Assembly (NCBI GenBank): GCA_028713555.1 | Contig: JAQTOA010000001.1 | Location: forward strand, 124,001 to 188,000 | Length of the DNA: 64,000 bases | Source of the DNA: Sterolibacterium sp. | GTDB taxonomy: Bacteria; Pseudomonadota; Gammaproteobacteria; Burkholderiales; Rhodocyclaceae | Reading direction: 5' to 3' | Shown: one piece after another, positions 38,638-49,570 of the stretch | Layout of the letters: each line of letters opens with the position of its first letter | How positions within the stretch are numbered: position 1 is the stretch's first letter | The notes under the pieces: generated by a model | The model's database searches: none | What the model was told of the DNA's origin: nothing | What the model saw: only the letters and a program-made list of their open reading frames with translations | Made by a program: the position numbers and the translations under genes

Positions 38638-39336
38638 ATGAATGAGCATATCGTCAAACAGTTCGATGTTGACCTGAAAAGCATCCGCAGCCGGGTATTG
38701 CAGATGGGTGGCCAGGTCGAGCAACAGATCGCCAAGGCCTTGGAGGGCCTCACCGCAGGCGATATGGCCTTGATCGAGCAAACCATTCAAAACGACGATA
38801 GTGTCAATCGACTTGAGGTGGAACTCGACGAGGCGTGCACCAATATCATTGCGCGGCGTCAGCCCACCGCAGTCGACTTGCGCATGGTGATGATGGTGGT
38901 GAAGACCATCACTGACCTTGAACGCATCGGCGACGAGGCGAAGAAGATTGCCAAAAAAGCACGGTCGATCCACGCCGCCGATACGCACTTCGTGCCATGT
39001 GTGGAGCTGCGGCATGTCGCCGGCCTGGCGATCGAAATGTTGCGCAAGGCGCTCGACGCCTTCGCGCGTCTCGACCTGACCGCGGCTGCCCAAGTGGTGC
39101 GTCAGGACCAGGAAGTCGATGCCGAGTTCAAGGGCATCATGCGCCAGCTCATCACCTTCATGATGGAAGATCCGCGCACCATCTCGCGTTCGTTGGAACT
39201 CCTGTTCATCGCCAAGTCAATCGAGCGCATCGGTGATCATGCCAAGAACATTTCAGAATATGTCGTTTATATGGTCAAAGGCCGCGACGTGCGTCACATC
39301 GGTCTGGCAGCGATCGAGAAGGAAGTGGCGGGCTAG
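38638..39336 (+). CDS. phoU: Phosphate signalling regulator PhoU
   Basis: QFDVDLKSIRSRVLQMGGQVEQQI, MVMMVVKTITDLERIGDEAKKIAKKA, SIERIGDHAKNISEYVVYMVKG. Confidence 0.95.
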   Translation: MNEHIVKQFDVDLKSIRSRVLQMGGQVEQQIAKALEGLTAGDMALIEQTIQNDDSVNRLEVELDEACTNIIARRQPTAVDLRMVMMVVKTITDLERIGDEAKKIAKKARSIHAADTHFVPCVELRHVAGLAIEMLRKALDAFARLDLTAAAQVVRQDQEVDAEFKGIMRQLITFMMEDPRTISRSLELLFIAKSIERIGDHAKNISEYVVYMVKGRDVRHIGLAAIEKEVAG

Positions 39337-39337
39337 G

Positions 39338-39610
39338 CTATTTCGGCTGCGGCACAAAACCGGAGATGCTGTCAGAGCCCTCGCCGAAGAAATGTTTCTG
39401 CATTTGCTCCGAAAGATAGGCGCGAGCCTTGGCATCCGCCAAGCTCAGGCGGTTCTCATTGATCAGCATGGTTTGCACCTTGACCCACTGCTGCCAGGCT
39501 TCTTTTGAGACATTTTCATACAGACGCTTGCCGAGTTCGCCCGGCACCGGGGGAAAGTCGAGACCCTCAGCTTCACAACCCAGTTTGATGCAATTCACCA
39601 TGCGCGACAT
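39338..39610 (-). CDS. yggX: YggX family Fe(2+)-trafficking/oxidative damage protection protein
   Basis: [52 protein letters not shown]. Confidence 0.95.
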   Translation of the reverse strand: MSRMVNCIKLGCEAEGLDFPPVPGELGKRLYENVSKEAWQQWVKVQTMLINENRLSLADAKARAYLSEQMQKHFFGEGSDSISGFVPQPK

Positions 39611-39782
39611 GGGGGTTCCTTTCATGCGATCGATGGTTTAATTGTAGCGCGAATCGGCAATGTCCATCTTAGCGAGACTTGGGCTTTTTGACGCGGTGGG
39701 TGTTGATGATGATAATGGCGCCGCCGCCAAGCCAGAGGGTGTAAGCTTGTTCTGTCCATCCAAATTATGGAAAGGGGGTTCC

Positions 39783-40769
39783 ATGGATGCCGCAGCCATG
39801 CTGCCGCCATCGCTGACACGCTATGCCTGGCTATCCATTGCCACGGCCATCGCGACCATCCTGCTGAAGGGTGTGGCATGGTGGATGACCGGGTCGGTTG
39901 GGCTGTTGTCGGATGCCATTGAATCATTCGTAAATCTCGCAGGGGCGCTGATGGCTCTCTGGATGCTGACGCTGGCGGAACTTCCTGCGGACGACGATCA
40001 TGCCCACGGACACGGCAAGGCCGAGTATTTTTCCAGCGCTTTCGAGGGCTTCCTGATCCTGTTGGCGGCTTTCAGCATTGGCTATACCTCCATCGTACGC
40101 CTGATCAATCCTCAGCCGCTCGAAGCCATTGGGTTTGGATTGGCGGTATCCGCGCTGGCTTCCGTCATCAATTTGGTCACGGCCCGCATTCTGATGACGG
40201 TGGGCCGCAAACACACTTCGATCACGCTGGAGGCCGACGCGCATCACCTGATGACCGATGTCTGGACCTCGGTGGGGGTCATTGGCGGCGTAGGTATGGT
40301 CTGGCTTACAGATTGGCTTTGGCTGGATCCGACGATAGCCCTGCTGGTTGCGGTGAATATCGTCTGGACCGGCTGGCAACTTATGCGGCGTTCGGCCGAC
40401 GGCCTCATGGATACCTCGTTGCCAACAGAAAAGTTGGCATTAATAGAGACACTGTTGGCGGGGTATCGCGAGCAGGGGCTGGATTTCCATGCTCTGCGCA
40501 CTCGTCAGGCAGGAAACCGCGCCTTCGTAATTCTGCATGTTCTGGTGCCGGGAGGTTGGACAGTGCAGCAGGGGCACGACTGGGCGGAACGTATCGAAGC
40601 GGATATCCGCAAGGCGATATCCCATGCGCATGTGACGACCCACCTGGAGCCCATAGAAGACCCGGTTTCCATGGTTGACCAGGAACTTGATCGTTCCACC
40701 ATTGACAACCACTGCATGCAACAGGAGCTGGAAATAACCGTTCTTAAGGCGGTAAAGCGTGAATGTTAG
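39783..40769 (+). CDS. Cation diffusion facilitator family transporter
   Basis: [47 protein letters not shown]. Confidence 0.93.
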   Translation: MDAAAMLPPSLTRYAWLSIATAIATILLKGVAWWMTGSVGLLSDAIESFVNLAGALMALWMLTLAELPADDDHAHGHGKAEYFSSAFEGFLILLAAFSIGYTSIVRLINPQPLEAIGFGLAVSALASVINLVTARILMTVGRKHTSITLEADAHHLMTDVWTSVGVIGGVGMVWLTDWLWLDPTIALLVAVNIVWTGWQLMRRSADGLMDTSLPTEKLALIETLLAGYREQGLDFHALRTRQAGNRAFVILHVLVPGGWTVQQGHDWAERIEADIRKAISHAHVTTHLEPIEDPVSMVDQELDRSTIDNHCMQQELEITVLKAVKREC

Positions 40770-40837
40770 AATGACGCTAAATCTTATTCGTGCATCCCGG
40801 ATTCGGCTGGGCTGAACAACTGATGGAGCAATAAGCA

Positions 40838-41362
40838 ATGTTGCGATTTATCAAGTCCATGGAATCCCTGATTTTCGCCAGCCGTTGGCTGCAAGCGCCC
40901 CTGTATCTTGGCTTGATTGTCGCCCAGGGTGTTTATGTCTATCAGTTCATGTTGGAACTGGTGCACCTGGTGACCAAGATCGGCAGCCTGAACGAGACCG
41001 ACATCATGCTCATCGTGCTCGGCCTGATCGATGTCGTGATGATCGCGAATTTGTTGATCATGGTCATCGTCGGGGGTTATGAGACCTTCGTTTCCCGTCT
41101 CGACCTGGAAACTCATCCCGACCAGCCGGAATGGCTTTCGCACGTCAATGCCAGCGTGCTCAAGGTCAAGCTGGCGATGGCGCTGATCGGCATTTCGTCG
41201 ATCGACTTGCTGAGAACCTTCATCAACGCCGCGCAACTGGAAGATCGCGTCATCCAATGGCGCGTCGTCATCCACGTGACATTCCTGGTTTCGGCGCTGG
41301 CTCTGGCATATACCGATAAGGTAATGAGCGGTACGTTGGCCATAAGTCCAAAACATAAATAG
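40838..41362 (+). CDS. UPF0114/YqhA family (TIGR00645) membrane protein
   Basis: [34 protein letters not shown]...[21 protein letters not shown]...[13 protein letters not shown]. Confidence 0.93.
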   Translation: MLRFIKSMESLIFASRWLQAPLYLGLIVAQGVYVYQFMLELVHLVTKIGSLNETDIMLIVLGLIDVVMIANLLIMVIVGGYETFVSRLDLETHPDQPEWLSHVNASVLKVKLAMALIGISSIDLLRTFINAAQLEDRVIQWRVVIHVTFLVSALALAYTDKVMSGTLAISPKHK

Positions 41363-41363
41363 C

Positions 41364-44036
41364 ATGCCCGAATGGCACGCGATGGAGTCGGCCCAGGTAA
41401 CGGGGCAGGTCAACGTCGATCCTCTTCAAGGGCTCGATGAAGCCGAAGCTGCGGCAAGACTCAAGAAACATGGTCCCAACCAACCGAGCTTTCAGCCGGG
41501 ACCTGGCTTGTTTGCCCGTTTCCTCTCGCAACTGACTCAACCGTTGATTCTGGTGCTGATCGCCGCCGGCGCCGTCACCCTGTTTCTGCGCGAATGGGTC
41601 GATGCCAGCGTGATCTTCGGCGTGGTGCTGGTCAATGCGCTGGTCGGATTCATCCAGGAGGGCAAGGCGGAGGCGGCCCTGGCGGCGCTGGCGCGAGCCG
41701 TCGCGTCGGAGGCCACGGTACTGCGCTCAGGCACGCGCCGCAAGCTTGACGCCGTTGAACTGGTGCCCGGCGACGTGGTGGTGTTGTCGGCCGGGGACAA
41801 GGTGCCCGCCGACTTGCGCTTGTTTGCCGGCAAGGAATTGCGCACCGCCGAAGCGGCGCTGACCGGCGAATCGCTGCCGGTGGACAAGCATCCCAAGCCA
41901 CTGGCCGTCGATACCTCGCTGGCCGATCGGCGCAACATGGCCTATACCGGCACGCTGGTGGTCGGTGGGCAAGGCACCGGGATTGTGGTCGCCACCGGCG
42001 ATGCCACCGAGGCCGGACGGATCTCCGGCCTGATTGCCCAAGCGCCGGATCTGACGACTCCGCTGACGCGCAAGCTGGGTGAATTTACCCAGTATCTGCT
42101 GGCGGCGATCCTGGTTCTGGCCGCGCTGACCTTCGCCGTTGGCGTGTGGCGCGGCGAATCGGCTTTCGACATGTTCATGGCGGCGGTGGCGCTGGCCGTC
42201 GGCGCGATTCCCGAGGGACTGCCGGCAGCCATGACCGTTACGCTGGCCATCGGGGTGGCACGCATGGCCAAGCGCCGGGCCATCATTCGCAAACTGCCGG
42301 CGGTTGAGACCTTGGGCGGCACTACCGTCATCTGTTCCGACAAGACCGGGACGCTGACCGAGAATGCGATGACCGTCCGCGAGATATGGACGGGTGGGGA
42401 GGCGTTTACCGCCACCGGAAATGGTTACGGTCCGGCAGGCCGGATCGAATTGGCTGGTCGGCCGGCAGCGGTGGCCGGCGCTTTACGCGAGACCCTGCTG
42501 GCTGGCTTGCTGTGCAATGACGCTCGCTTGGTGCACCAAGGCGAGCAGTGGACGGTTGCCGGCGATCCGACTGAAGGGGCGCTTCTGGCGGCGGCACGCA
42601 AGGGCGAGTTGGATGGGGCCACGCTGAATGCGATTTTCCCTCGCCTCGACGAACTCCCCTTCGACTCTGCCCGTCAATTTATGGCGACGTTGCACGAGAT
42701 CGAAGGGGTGCGAGCCATCTACGTCAAAGGCGCCGTCGAGAAACTGCTACCCACCTGTGTGGCCACGCTGGATCGCCAGGGCCACGAGGGGGCGCTTGAT
42801 CAGGATGCCGTCCATGCGGCGGTGCTGCGCATGGCGGAAGGCGGCCTGCGCGTGCTGGCCGTGGCGCGTGCGGAGCTTACCCGGGAGCAATCGCTTGAAC
42901 ACGCCCGGATCGACAACGGTCTGATATTTCTTGGGCTGGTGGGCATGATCGACCCGCCGCGACCGCGCGCCATTGCCGCGGTGCGCACCTGTCACGCGGC
43001 GGGCATCCGGGTGAAGATGATTACCGGCGATCACCCCGGCACCGCCATCGCCATCGCCCGTCAACTCGGTATCGTCAAGGATGGCGGAAGTGCGCTGACC
43101 GGCCGGGATCTGGCTCGGCTCAATGACGAAGACTTGCGCAAGACTGCGGCCGAGGTGGATGTATTTGCTCGCGTCGAACCCGAGCAGAAGCTACGCTTGG
43201 TGAAAGCCTTGCAGGCCAACGGCGAAGTGGTGGCGATGACCGGCGACGGCGTCAATGATGCGCCGGCGCTCAAGCAGGCGGATATCGGTATCGCCATGGG
43301 CCTGGGCGGCACCGAGGTGGCCAAGGAGGCGGCGGCGATGGTGCTGACCGACGACAACTTCGCCACCATCGAGGCGGCAGTCGAGGAAGGGCGCGGCATC
43401 TACGACAACCTCGTCAAGTTTATCGTGTGGACCATCCCGACCAACGGCGGCGAGGGCCTGGTGATCCTCGCCGCCGTCTTTGCCGGGGTGACCCTGCCGA
43501 TCACGCCGCTGCAGATCCTCTGGATCAATATGACCACGGCCGTTCTGCTCGGCACCATGCTGGCCTTCGAACCGGCAGAAGACGGCATCATGCAGCGCGC
43601 GCCGCGGGCGCCGGCTGCGCCGATTCTCGACTGGGCGTTGATCCAGCGCTGTCTGCTGGTTAGCGTCCTGTTGCTGGCCGGTTCTTTCGGTTTGTTTGAA
43701 CTGTCGATCTATCGGGGACAGACGCTGGCTGAGGCGCGAACCATCGCCGCCAATGTCTTCGTCATGGTTGAAACGGTTTACCTTTTCAACTGCCGGTCGC
43801 TGACCCGTCCATTCTGGGCTATGGCCCCGTTTTCCAATCCGTGGGTATGGGTCGGCAGCGCAGCGATGCTGGCGCTGCAGATAATGTTTACCTATGTGCC
43901 GGTCTTCAATCGGGTTTTCCAGACCGCGCCGATCGGTGTTGCCGAGTGGCTGTCGATCGTCGCGATTGCTGCTCTGTGCGCAGTCATCGTCGAGGCGGAA
44001 AAGCGCTGGCGCTTGAAAGTGGCTGCGGTTACATAA
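41364..44036 (+). CDS. P-type cation-transporting ATPase (P2-type, Ca2+-ATPase/PMR1-like)
   Basis: CSDKTGTLTENAM phosphorylation motif, LTGESLPVDK, MTGDGVNDAPALKQADIGIAMG. Confidence 0.95.
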   Translation: MPEWHAMESAQVTGQVNVDPLQGLDEAEAAARLKKHGPNQPSFQPGPGLFARFLSQLTQPLILVLIAAGAVTLFLREWVDASVIFGVVLVNALVGFIQEGKAEAALAALARAVASEATVLRSGTRRKLDAVELVPGDVVVLSAGDKVPADLRLFAGKELRTAEAALTGESLPVDKHPKPLAVDTSLADRRNMAYTGTLVVGGQGTGIVVATGDATEAGRISGLIAQAPDLTTPLTRKLGEFTQYLLAAILVLAALTFAVGVWRGESAFDMFMAAVALAVGAIPEGLPAAMTVTLAIGVARMAKRRAIIRKLPAVETLGGTTVICSDKTGTLTENAMTVREIWTGGEAFTATGNGYGPAGRIELAGRPAAVAGALRETLLAGLLCNDARLVHQGEQWTVAGDPTEGALLAAARKGELDGATLNAIFPRLDELPFDSARQFMATLHEIEGVRAIYVKGAVEKLLPTCVATLDRQGHEGALDQDAVHAAVLRMAEGGLRVLAVARAELTREQSLEHARIDNGLIFLGLVGMIDPPRPRAIAAVRTCHAAGIRVKMITGDHPGTAIAIARQLGIVKDGGSALTGRDLARLNDEDLRKTAAEVDVFARVEPEQKLRLVKALQANGEVVAMTGDGVNDAPALKQADIGIAMGLGGTEVAKEAAAMVLTDDNFATIEAAVEEGRGIYDNLVKFIVWTIPTNGGEGLVILAAVFAGVTLPITPLQILWINMTTAVLLGTMLAFEPAEDGIMQRAPRAPAAPILDWALIQRCLLVSVLLLAGSFGLFELSIYRGQTLAEARTIAANVFVMVETVYLFNCRSLTRPFWAMAPFSNPWVWVGSAAMLALQIMFTYVPVFNRVFQTAPIGVAEWLSIVAIAALCAVIVEAEKRWRLKVAAVT

Positions 44037-44280
44037 TGAGAAGATTGAAGCGGTATTCAGACGAATTATCGTAATCGGTGGCGCGCATTAAGTAATTTGC
44101 TCTGCGCGACAACAACACATGCCACCATATCTTATGGGACAACTGGGTTAAACGACAACATAACCTCGAAGTGACGGCCCCGGATCATTCCACATCAGAA
44201 ATGACCAGAGTAATATTGCGAGACTTTGTTGCTCCCTGACATTCACTAGACCAACGACATCTCCTGAGGAGAATAGCGGC

Positions 44281-46866
44281 ATGCCTATGGACGTCTTCGC
44301 GCATCGTTCTCTCAAAACCAGAATCACTCTCACCACGCTGGTTATTTTTTTGTTAAGTATCTGGTCGCTGGCGTTCTACACTATCCGGACACTACGTGAC
44401 GATATACAGATCCTATTGGGGAATCAGCAGTCTTCGACTGTTTTTTTATTGGCCAACGAGGTCAATCACGAGTTGAAAGATCTGTTGAGCATATTGGAAA
44501 TGACTGCCGGAACTATTACACCGACCATGATGGAACATCCGTCGGCATTGCAGTCAATATTGGAACAACGCTCGACGGCTCTTTATTTGTTCAACTCTGC
44601 CTTTACGGTCTTTCGGCTTGATGGCACGGCGATTGCGGATGTTCCAGTCTCTGGAGGGCAGATCGGCTTCCATTACACCGATAGTGATGAAGTCGACGAT
44701 GTGCTCAAGGGGGCTAAATCGAAGTTTGGCAAGCCACACTTCTCCAAACTTAAGGGAAATCCGGAATTTGGTATAACTGTGCCTATTCGTAATGCTCAGG
44801 GCAACGTGATCGGCGCATTGAAAGGAGAGATTGATCTGAGCAAGCCGTCTTTTCTTGACAGGATTTCAGCGGGCAGCTATGGCAAGAGCGGCGGCAGTCT
44901 TATCCTAGATATAAGGGATGGTCTCATCCTCTCTGCCACTGACAAGAAACGCGCCATGCAGCCGCTGCCCGCGCCGGGAATCAATGAAATGACGGACAAA
45001 CGCAGGCAGGGATTTCTTGATACAGCTGTCTCTATAAATTCGCAGGGTACAGAAGTACTGTCATCGGCCAGTCGTATTCCAGCAACAGAGTGGATGGTGG
45101 TCGTTGCACTGCCCACTGAGGAGGCGTTTGCCCCGATTCACGGCATTCAGCAGCGCATGCTGCTTGCCGCAATTATCCTTACCCTGCTGGCGGGTGGACT
45201 GATCTGGTGGCTGTTAAAGCGCCAGTTATCGCCAATGCTTACGACCGCCGCAACACTGGCCAGCATGTCGGATACGGACAAGCCGCTGCAACCACTGCCC
45301 ATCACTCGCCAAGACGAAATCGGCACACTAGTCGGCGGTTTCAATCGTCTGCTAGATATCTTGGTACAGCGTGAAGAGGCATTGAAGAAAAACAAGGAGC
45401 GTTTCCAGTTGATCATGGAAACGATAGACGAGGTTTTCTGGATGGCGGATGTTCCGATTGAAAGCATGTTGTACATTAGCCCCGGCTATGAACGTGTTTG
45501 GGGCCGCACATGCCACAGCTTGTATGAATATCCGCGTTCCTTCATCGAAGCCATTCACCCGGAAGATAGGGAGAGAGTGGTTTCCGACCTTGCGGTCGAG
45601 GGAACCGGGCAGTCATTTCACCATGAATACCGGATTATCCGTCCGGATGGGACGATCAGGTGGATTTTGGATCGCGGCTTCCCCGTTCTCAATCAAATGG
45701 GTACGGTAACGCAATACGTTGGCGTCGCTCAGGACATTACCGAGCGCAAACTGGCGGAAGCAGAGCGTAACATTGCTTCCGTCGCCTTTGAGTCGCAGGA
45801 CGGCATGGTCATTGCAGATGCCGATCGCGTGATCCTGCGGGTCAACGAGTCCTTCACCGCCATCACCGGCTACTCTGCCGAGGAGGCGGTTGGTCGCAAG
45901 ACCAATCTGCTCAAGTCCGGCCGCCATGATGAAGAGTTCTACCAGTCCATGTGGGAGAAGTTGAATCGAGCTGGGTATTGGGGGGGGGAAATCTGGAATC
46001 GACGCAAGGACGGCGAAGTGTATCCGGAATGGCTGACCATCACGTCAGTCAAGTCCAACGATGGGAAGGTCACCAACTATGTCGCCAGCATGACCGACAT
46101 TGCCGAGCGCAAGCGGACAGAAAGCGAACTAATAACATTGCGCACAGAGATGCAGCAGATGATTGAATGGCAGGTCGCAAGTCAAACCGTGGCCGCCCTG
46201 TCGCACGAGGTCAACCAGCCGCTTGCGAGCATAGCCCTACTCTGCGAGGCAGCAAGCCGCATGTTGGCGACGGATGACATGGCTTTTGCGTCCGATGCAA
46301 ACCTACCCGAGCGGCTCAAACAAATCCTGAAAAGCTTGGTGGCTGAATCTGAACGTGCCGGTGCCAAGGTGCGTAATTTGCTTGAGTCATTGCACAGGCC
46401 GGACGCCGAGCGGGAGCCGATTGCAATCTCTTCACTATTGCGCGATGCAGTGCGCGTGTCGCGAACCAACGGGCTAACGGACTACCCGGTGACCATCGAT
46501 TGCGCGACCGATATGACTGTACTGGTCAATCGCTTGCAAATGGAGAAGGTGCTCCTGAACCTGATCGGCAACAGTGTAGAAGCGATGCGAAATGCGGATG
46601 TGCCCGAGGGGAAAATCCGGATCAAAGTCAGCATGAACGGCGAAGGCGTCGGGATAAGCGTTACAATCAGGGACGAAGGTCCCGGTATCAGCAGAGAGAT
46701 TGGCCAGCAGATATTCCATCCATTCTTCACCACCAAACCCAACGGTATGGGCATGGGCTTGGCAATTTCGCGTGCCCTGATCCAGGCGCAGGGGGGTAAG
46801 CTTTGGTACGAAGCCGATGAGGGACCCGGAGCCGTTTTCTGCTTCACCCTGCCGTTCTCTAGGTGA
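44281..46866 (+). CDS. Sensor histidine kinase with extracytoplasmic Cache-like domain, HAMP and two PAS domains
   Basis: TM-flanked ~250-aa periplasmic region, two PAS/PAC units (YISPGYERVWGR; GYWGGEIWNRRKDGEVYPEW), HisKA ALSHEVNQPLASIALL, HATPase MGMGLAISRALIQAQGG. Confidence 0.92.
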   Translation: MPMDVFAHRSLKTRITLTTLVIFLLSIWSLAFYTIRTLRDDIQILLGNQQSSTVFLLANEVNHELKDLLSILEMTAGTITPTMMEHPSALQSILEQRSTALYLFNSAFTVFRLDGTAIADVPVSGGQIGFHYTDSDEVDDVLKGAKSKFGKPHFSKLKGNPEFGITVPIRNAQGNVIGALKGEIDLSKPSFLDRISAGSYGKSGGSLILDIRDGLILSATDKKRAMQPLPAPGINEMTDKRRQGFLDTAVSINSQGTEVLSSASRIPATEWMVVVALPTEEAFAPIHGIQQRMLLAAIILTLLAGGLIWWLLKRQLSPMLTTAATLASMSDTDKPLQPLPITRQDEIGTLVGGFNRLLDILVQREEALKKNKERFQLIMETIDEVFWMADVPIESMLYISPGYERVWGRTCHSLYEYPRSFIEAIHPEDRERVVSDLAVEGTGQSFHHEYRIIRPDGTIRWILDRGFPVLNQMGTVTQYVGVAQDITERKLAEAERNIASVAFESQDGMVIADADRVILRVNESFTAITGYSAEEAVGRKTNLLKSGRHDEEFYQSMWEKLNRAGYWGGEIWNRRKDGEVYPEWLTITSVKSNDGKVTNYVASMTDIAERKRTESELITLRTEMQQMIEWQVASQTVAALSHEVNQPLASIALLCEAASRMLATDDMAFASDANLPERLKQILKSLVAESERAGAKVRNLLESLHRPDAEREPIAISSLLRDAVRVSRTNGLTDYPVTIDCATDMTVLVNRLQMEKVLLNLIGNSVEAMRNADVPEGKIRIKVSMNGEGVGISVTIRDEGPGISREIGQQIFHPFFTTKPNGMGMGLAISRALIQAQGGKLWYEADEGPGAVFCFTLPFSR

Positions 46867-46870
46867 CCTT

Positions 46871-47518
46871 GTGACTGTACCCACCGTATTCATCGTCGAT
46901 GACGATCCCGGAATGAGATCCAGCCTCTCCATTCTGATGGAGACGACCCGGCTGAAGGCTGATTGTTTCGCGAGTGCCGAGGAATTCTTGAGCGTTTGCG
47001 GCCCGCATCAGGAAGGATGTCTGTTGCTTGACGTTCGCATGCCTGGGATGAGCGGGCCTGATCTGCAGGAAGAATTGGCTCGTCGCAATGTAAGGCTGCC
47101 CATCATTTTTCTGACTGCATACGCCGATCTTCCGACGGGGGTGGAGGCCATGAAGCAGGGTGCCGTGGATTTTCTGACCAAACCGATAAACGGTGAGCTA
47201 CTGCTGCAGCGCGTGCAGGTCGCCTTCGAAATAGATCGCCTGCAAAGGGAGTCTGAAGTGGCACGGCACTTGTTCGAGTCGCGTTTGCTCAAACTCACCA
47301 ATCGCGAGCGGGAAGTTCTTACACTTGCCCTTACCGGTATGGGTAATAAGGAAATCTCGACCCATCTGAAAGTCAGCCTGCGCACGATCGAAGGCCACCG
47401 ATCGCGGATATACCTCAAGATCGGCGTCAGTTCGTTAATCGAACTGTCCCAGCAGGCTGTTGATGCTGGCGTCAATCTGGCCCAGGCCATATCATCGCTC
47501 TGCGACGCCACTACCTAA
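46871..47518 (+). CDS. Two-component response regulator, FixJ/LuxR type (GTG start)
   Basis: VFIVDDDPGMRSSL, LLLDVRMPGMSGPDLQ, LTNREREVLTLALTGMGNKEISTHLKVSLRTIEGHRSRIYLKIGVSS. Confidence 0.93.
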   Translation: MTVPTVFIVDDDPGMRSSLSILMETTRLKADCFASAEEFLSVCGPHQEGCLLLDVRMPGMSGPDLQEELARRNVRLPIIFLTAYADLPTGVEAMKQGAVDFLTKPINGELLLQRVQVAFEIDRLQRESEVARHLFESRLLKLTNREREVLTLALTGMGNKEISTHLKVSLRTIEGHRSRIYLKIGVSSLIELSQQAVDAGVNLAQAISSLCDATT

Positions 47519-47572
47519 GTCACCGACTTCGTACTCGCGAGGGCATCCATCGTTCACTCGTTCGGAATCTGC

Positions 47573-47594
47573 GGTAATCACGCAAGTGATTACC
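47573..47594. repeat. 9-bp perfect inverted repeat GGTAATCAC-GCAA-GTGATTACC
   Basis: Exact stem with a GNRA-type GCAA loop, 55 nt after the response regulator stop. Confidence 0.6.
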
Positions 47595-47787
47595 GGGCTA
47601 CCGCAATTCCGCAAATTGGAGTGAAATGACTCGGACTGCCATTGATCGGACAAGGACTTGAACTTCCAGACAAACTTGCTTCGCAGATGGTTTTTCCATG
47701 CCCAGCGAAGCAAGAATACGGCGAGTCCCAAGCTGTCGCCTGGGATGCCAGCGTTTCCCCATATATCACTCCCACCAAAGGGAAAAC

Positions 47788-48276
47788 ATGTCGGAATGGT
47801 ATTTACGGGAACCTGGAACCGCTGATCTCGGGGAGTTCTCAATAGGGGCAGCCAATGAAAATATTGGGAAACCTCCCCTAAGATCTTTCACTGAAAGTCG
47901 CAGCGCAGAACGATATTGCGTGCGCTGGAAAATGGCGATCATTTTCGAAAATCACGAGCGTAAACCCGCTTACCACGGAAGAACCTACGATTTGTCTCTG
48001 TTGGGAACCGGGATGCTGACTGATGTCAATTTACATAAGACTTATTCCCCGGCCATCATTCTGTTGGCTCCTCCCCCTCTTGACACTAAGGATCGTCCCA
48101 AGATCATAGAAATCGAATCCCGGCAGCTTGATGCGGTTTATTCCGGGGAGACAAGATGTTTCCGGCTTGGGTTTGCTTTTTTGGAATTCAGGAACGACGG
48201 GTTGGATCTTCTGACGGAAAGATTGAAGCATCACAAATCGGTTGCAAGGACACAGCAGACCAAACCCGTAGGCTAA
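47788..48276 (+). CDS. PilZ-like domain protein
   Basis: Rxxxx R-type motif ERYCVRWKMAIIFE...YHGRTYDLSLLGTGMLTD resembles PilZ RxxxR/DxSxxG. Confidence 0.7.
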   Translation: MSEWYLREPGTADLGEFSIGAANENIGKPPLRSFTESRSAERYCVRWKMAIIFENHERKPAYHGRTYDLSLLGTGMLTDVNLHKTYSPAIILLAPPPLDTKDRPKIIEIESRQLDAVYSGETRCFRLGFAFLEFRNDGLDLLTERLKHHKSVARTQQTKPVG

Positions 48277-48298
48277 GTTTCCCCTTCCCAGACCTGGC

Positions 48299-49516
48299 AT
48301 GCTAAAAAAGATCAACTCCGAAAAACTCTGTCTGGGCATGCATATCCATGAGCTTTGCGGCTCATGGATGAGCCACCCGTTCTGGCGGACAAAATTTGTC
48401 CTCAAGGATCCCGAGGACATCCGCCGCATCCTCGAGAGTGGCATCAAGGAAGTATGGATCAATACGGATAAAGGGCTGGATGCTGATGAAGGCGAGACCC
48501 GAGAACAAGTCAGCGCAGCAGTTGACAAGGTTCTGAGCGAGGCAAGCGAGCGGATCGAACTGCCCAAACAAGTGACGTTATCAGAGGAAGTCAAGCAGGC
48601 GGCCAAGACTTGCAACAAGGCAACCGAAGCCGTGCGCTCGATGTTCCAGGAAATGCGCATGGGCAAGGCCGTCAGTCTCAAAGCCATGAATGATTTTGTT
48701 GATGAAATATCCTCCTCAGTGCACAGAAACCCCGGGGCATTGATCAGCCTGGCCCGCCTAAAAACCATCGACGACTACACGTATATGCATTCGGTGGCAG
48801 TCTGCGGATTGATGATTGGACTGGGCCGCCAAATGGGTTTCGAGGAAGCTGACGTTCGCGAAGCGGGCAGAGCCGGCCTGCTCCACGACATCGGCAAGTC
48901 AAAGTTGCCGATGAAGGTTCTCAACAAGCCGGGCAAGCTGACCGACGATGAATTCATCATCATCAAGGCGCATTCCAGGGAAGGACACCAGATCCTTGAA
49001 GACGGCAAGGATGCCAATGATACGCTGCTCAACGTCTGCCTCCATCATCATGAAAAGATCGACGGCAGCGGCTATCCGCACCGTTTGAAGGGTGGGGAAA
49101 TCAGTCTTTATACTAAGATGTGCGCAGTCTGTGACGTGTATGACGCGATCACTTCCAACCGCCCCTATAAGATGGGTTGGGATCCATCAGAATCGATCCA
49201 GAAGATGACTGAATGGTGCGATGGACATTTTGACAAGGAAGTATTTCAAGCATTCGTCAAATGTATCGGCATCTATCCGACGGGATCTCTGATCCGCTTA
49301 TCTTCTGGCCGACTCGCAGTCGTTCTCGACCAGTCGGTAAAGTCACTGCTGACGCCGACTGTAAAGGCGTTCTTTTCGACCCGGACTAAGACCTACACCA
49401 AGCCGGAAATTGTCGATCTTGCACGCCATGGCACTCTGGAAAAGATCATGGGCGCTGAAGAAGCCGCCAAATGGGGCATCAAGAATCTGCATGAGTATTG
49501 GGCGCAACCTGCCTAG
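48299..49516 (+). CDS. HD-GYP domain phosphodiesterase with N-terminal DUF3391-like region
   Basis: GLLHDIGKSKLP, HSREGHQIL, HHHEKIDGSGYPHRLKGGEISLYTKMCAVCDVYDAITSNRPYK. Confidence 0.95.
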   Translation: MLKKINSEKLCLGMHIHELCGSWMSHPFWRTKFVLKDPEDIRRILESGIKEVWINTDKGLDADEGETREQVSAAVDKVLSEASERIELPKQVTLSEEVKQAAKTCNKATEAVRSMFQEMRMGKAVSLKAMNDFVDEISSSVHRNPGALISLARLKTIDDYTYMHSVAVCGLMIGLGRQMGFEEADVREAGRAGLLHDIGKSKLPMKVLNKPGKLTDDEFIIIKAHSREGHQILEDGKDANDTLLNVCLHHHEKIDGSGYPHRLKGGEISLYTKMCAVCDVYDAITSNRPYKMGWDPSESIQKMTEWCDGHFDKEVFQAFVKCIGIYPTGSLIRLSSGRLAVVLDQSVKSLLTPTVKAFFSTRTKTYTKPEIVDLARHGTLEKIMGAEEAAKWGIKNLHEYWAQPA

Positions 49517-49570
49517 TTGATAGCTTGTCAGTTGGCAAGCTTATAAAACAATAATTGAGGAGGCGCGTAA

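Noticed and set aside
47492-47842. 116-aa minus-strand ORF between the response regulator and PilZ genes
   Set aside because: No recognisable domain; overlaps both neighbouring genes and the inverted repeats, so coding status is unsupported.
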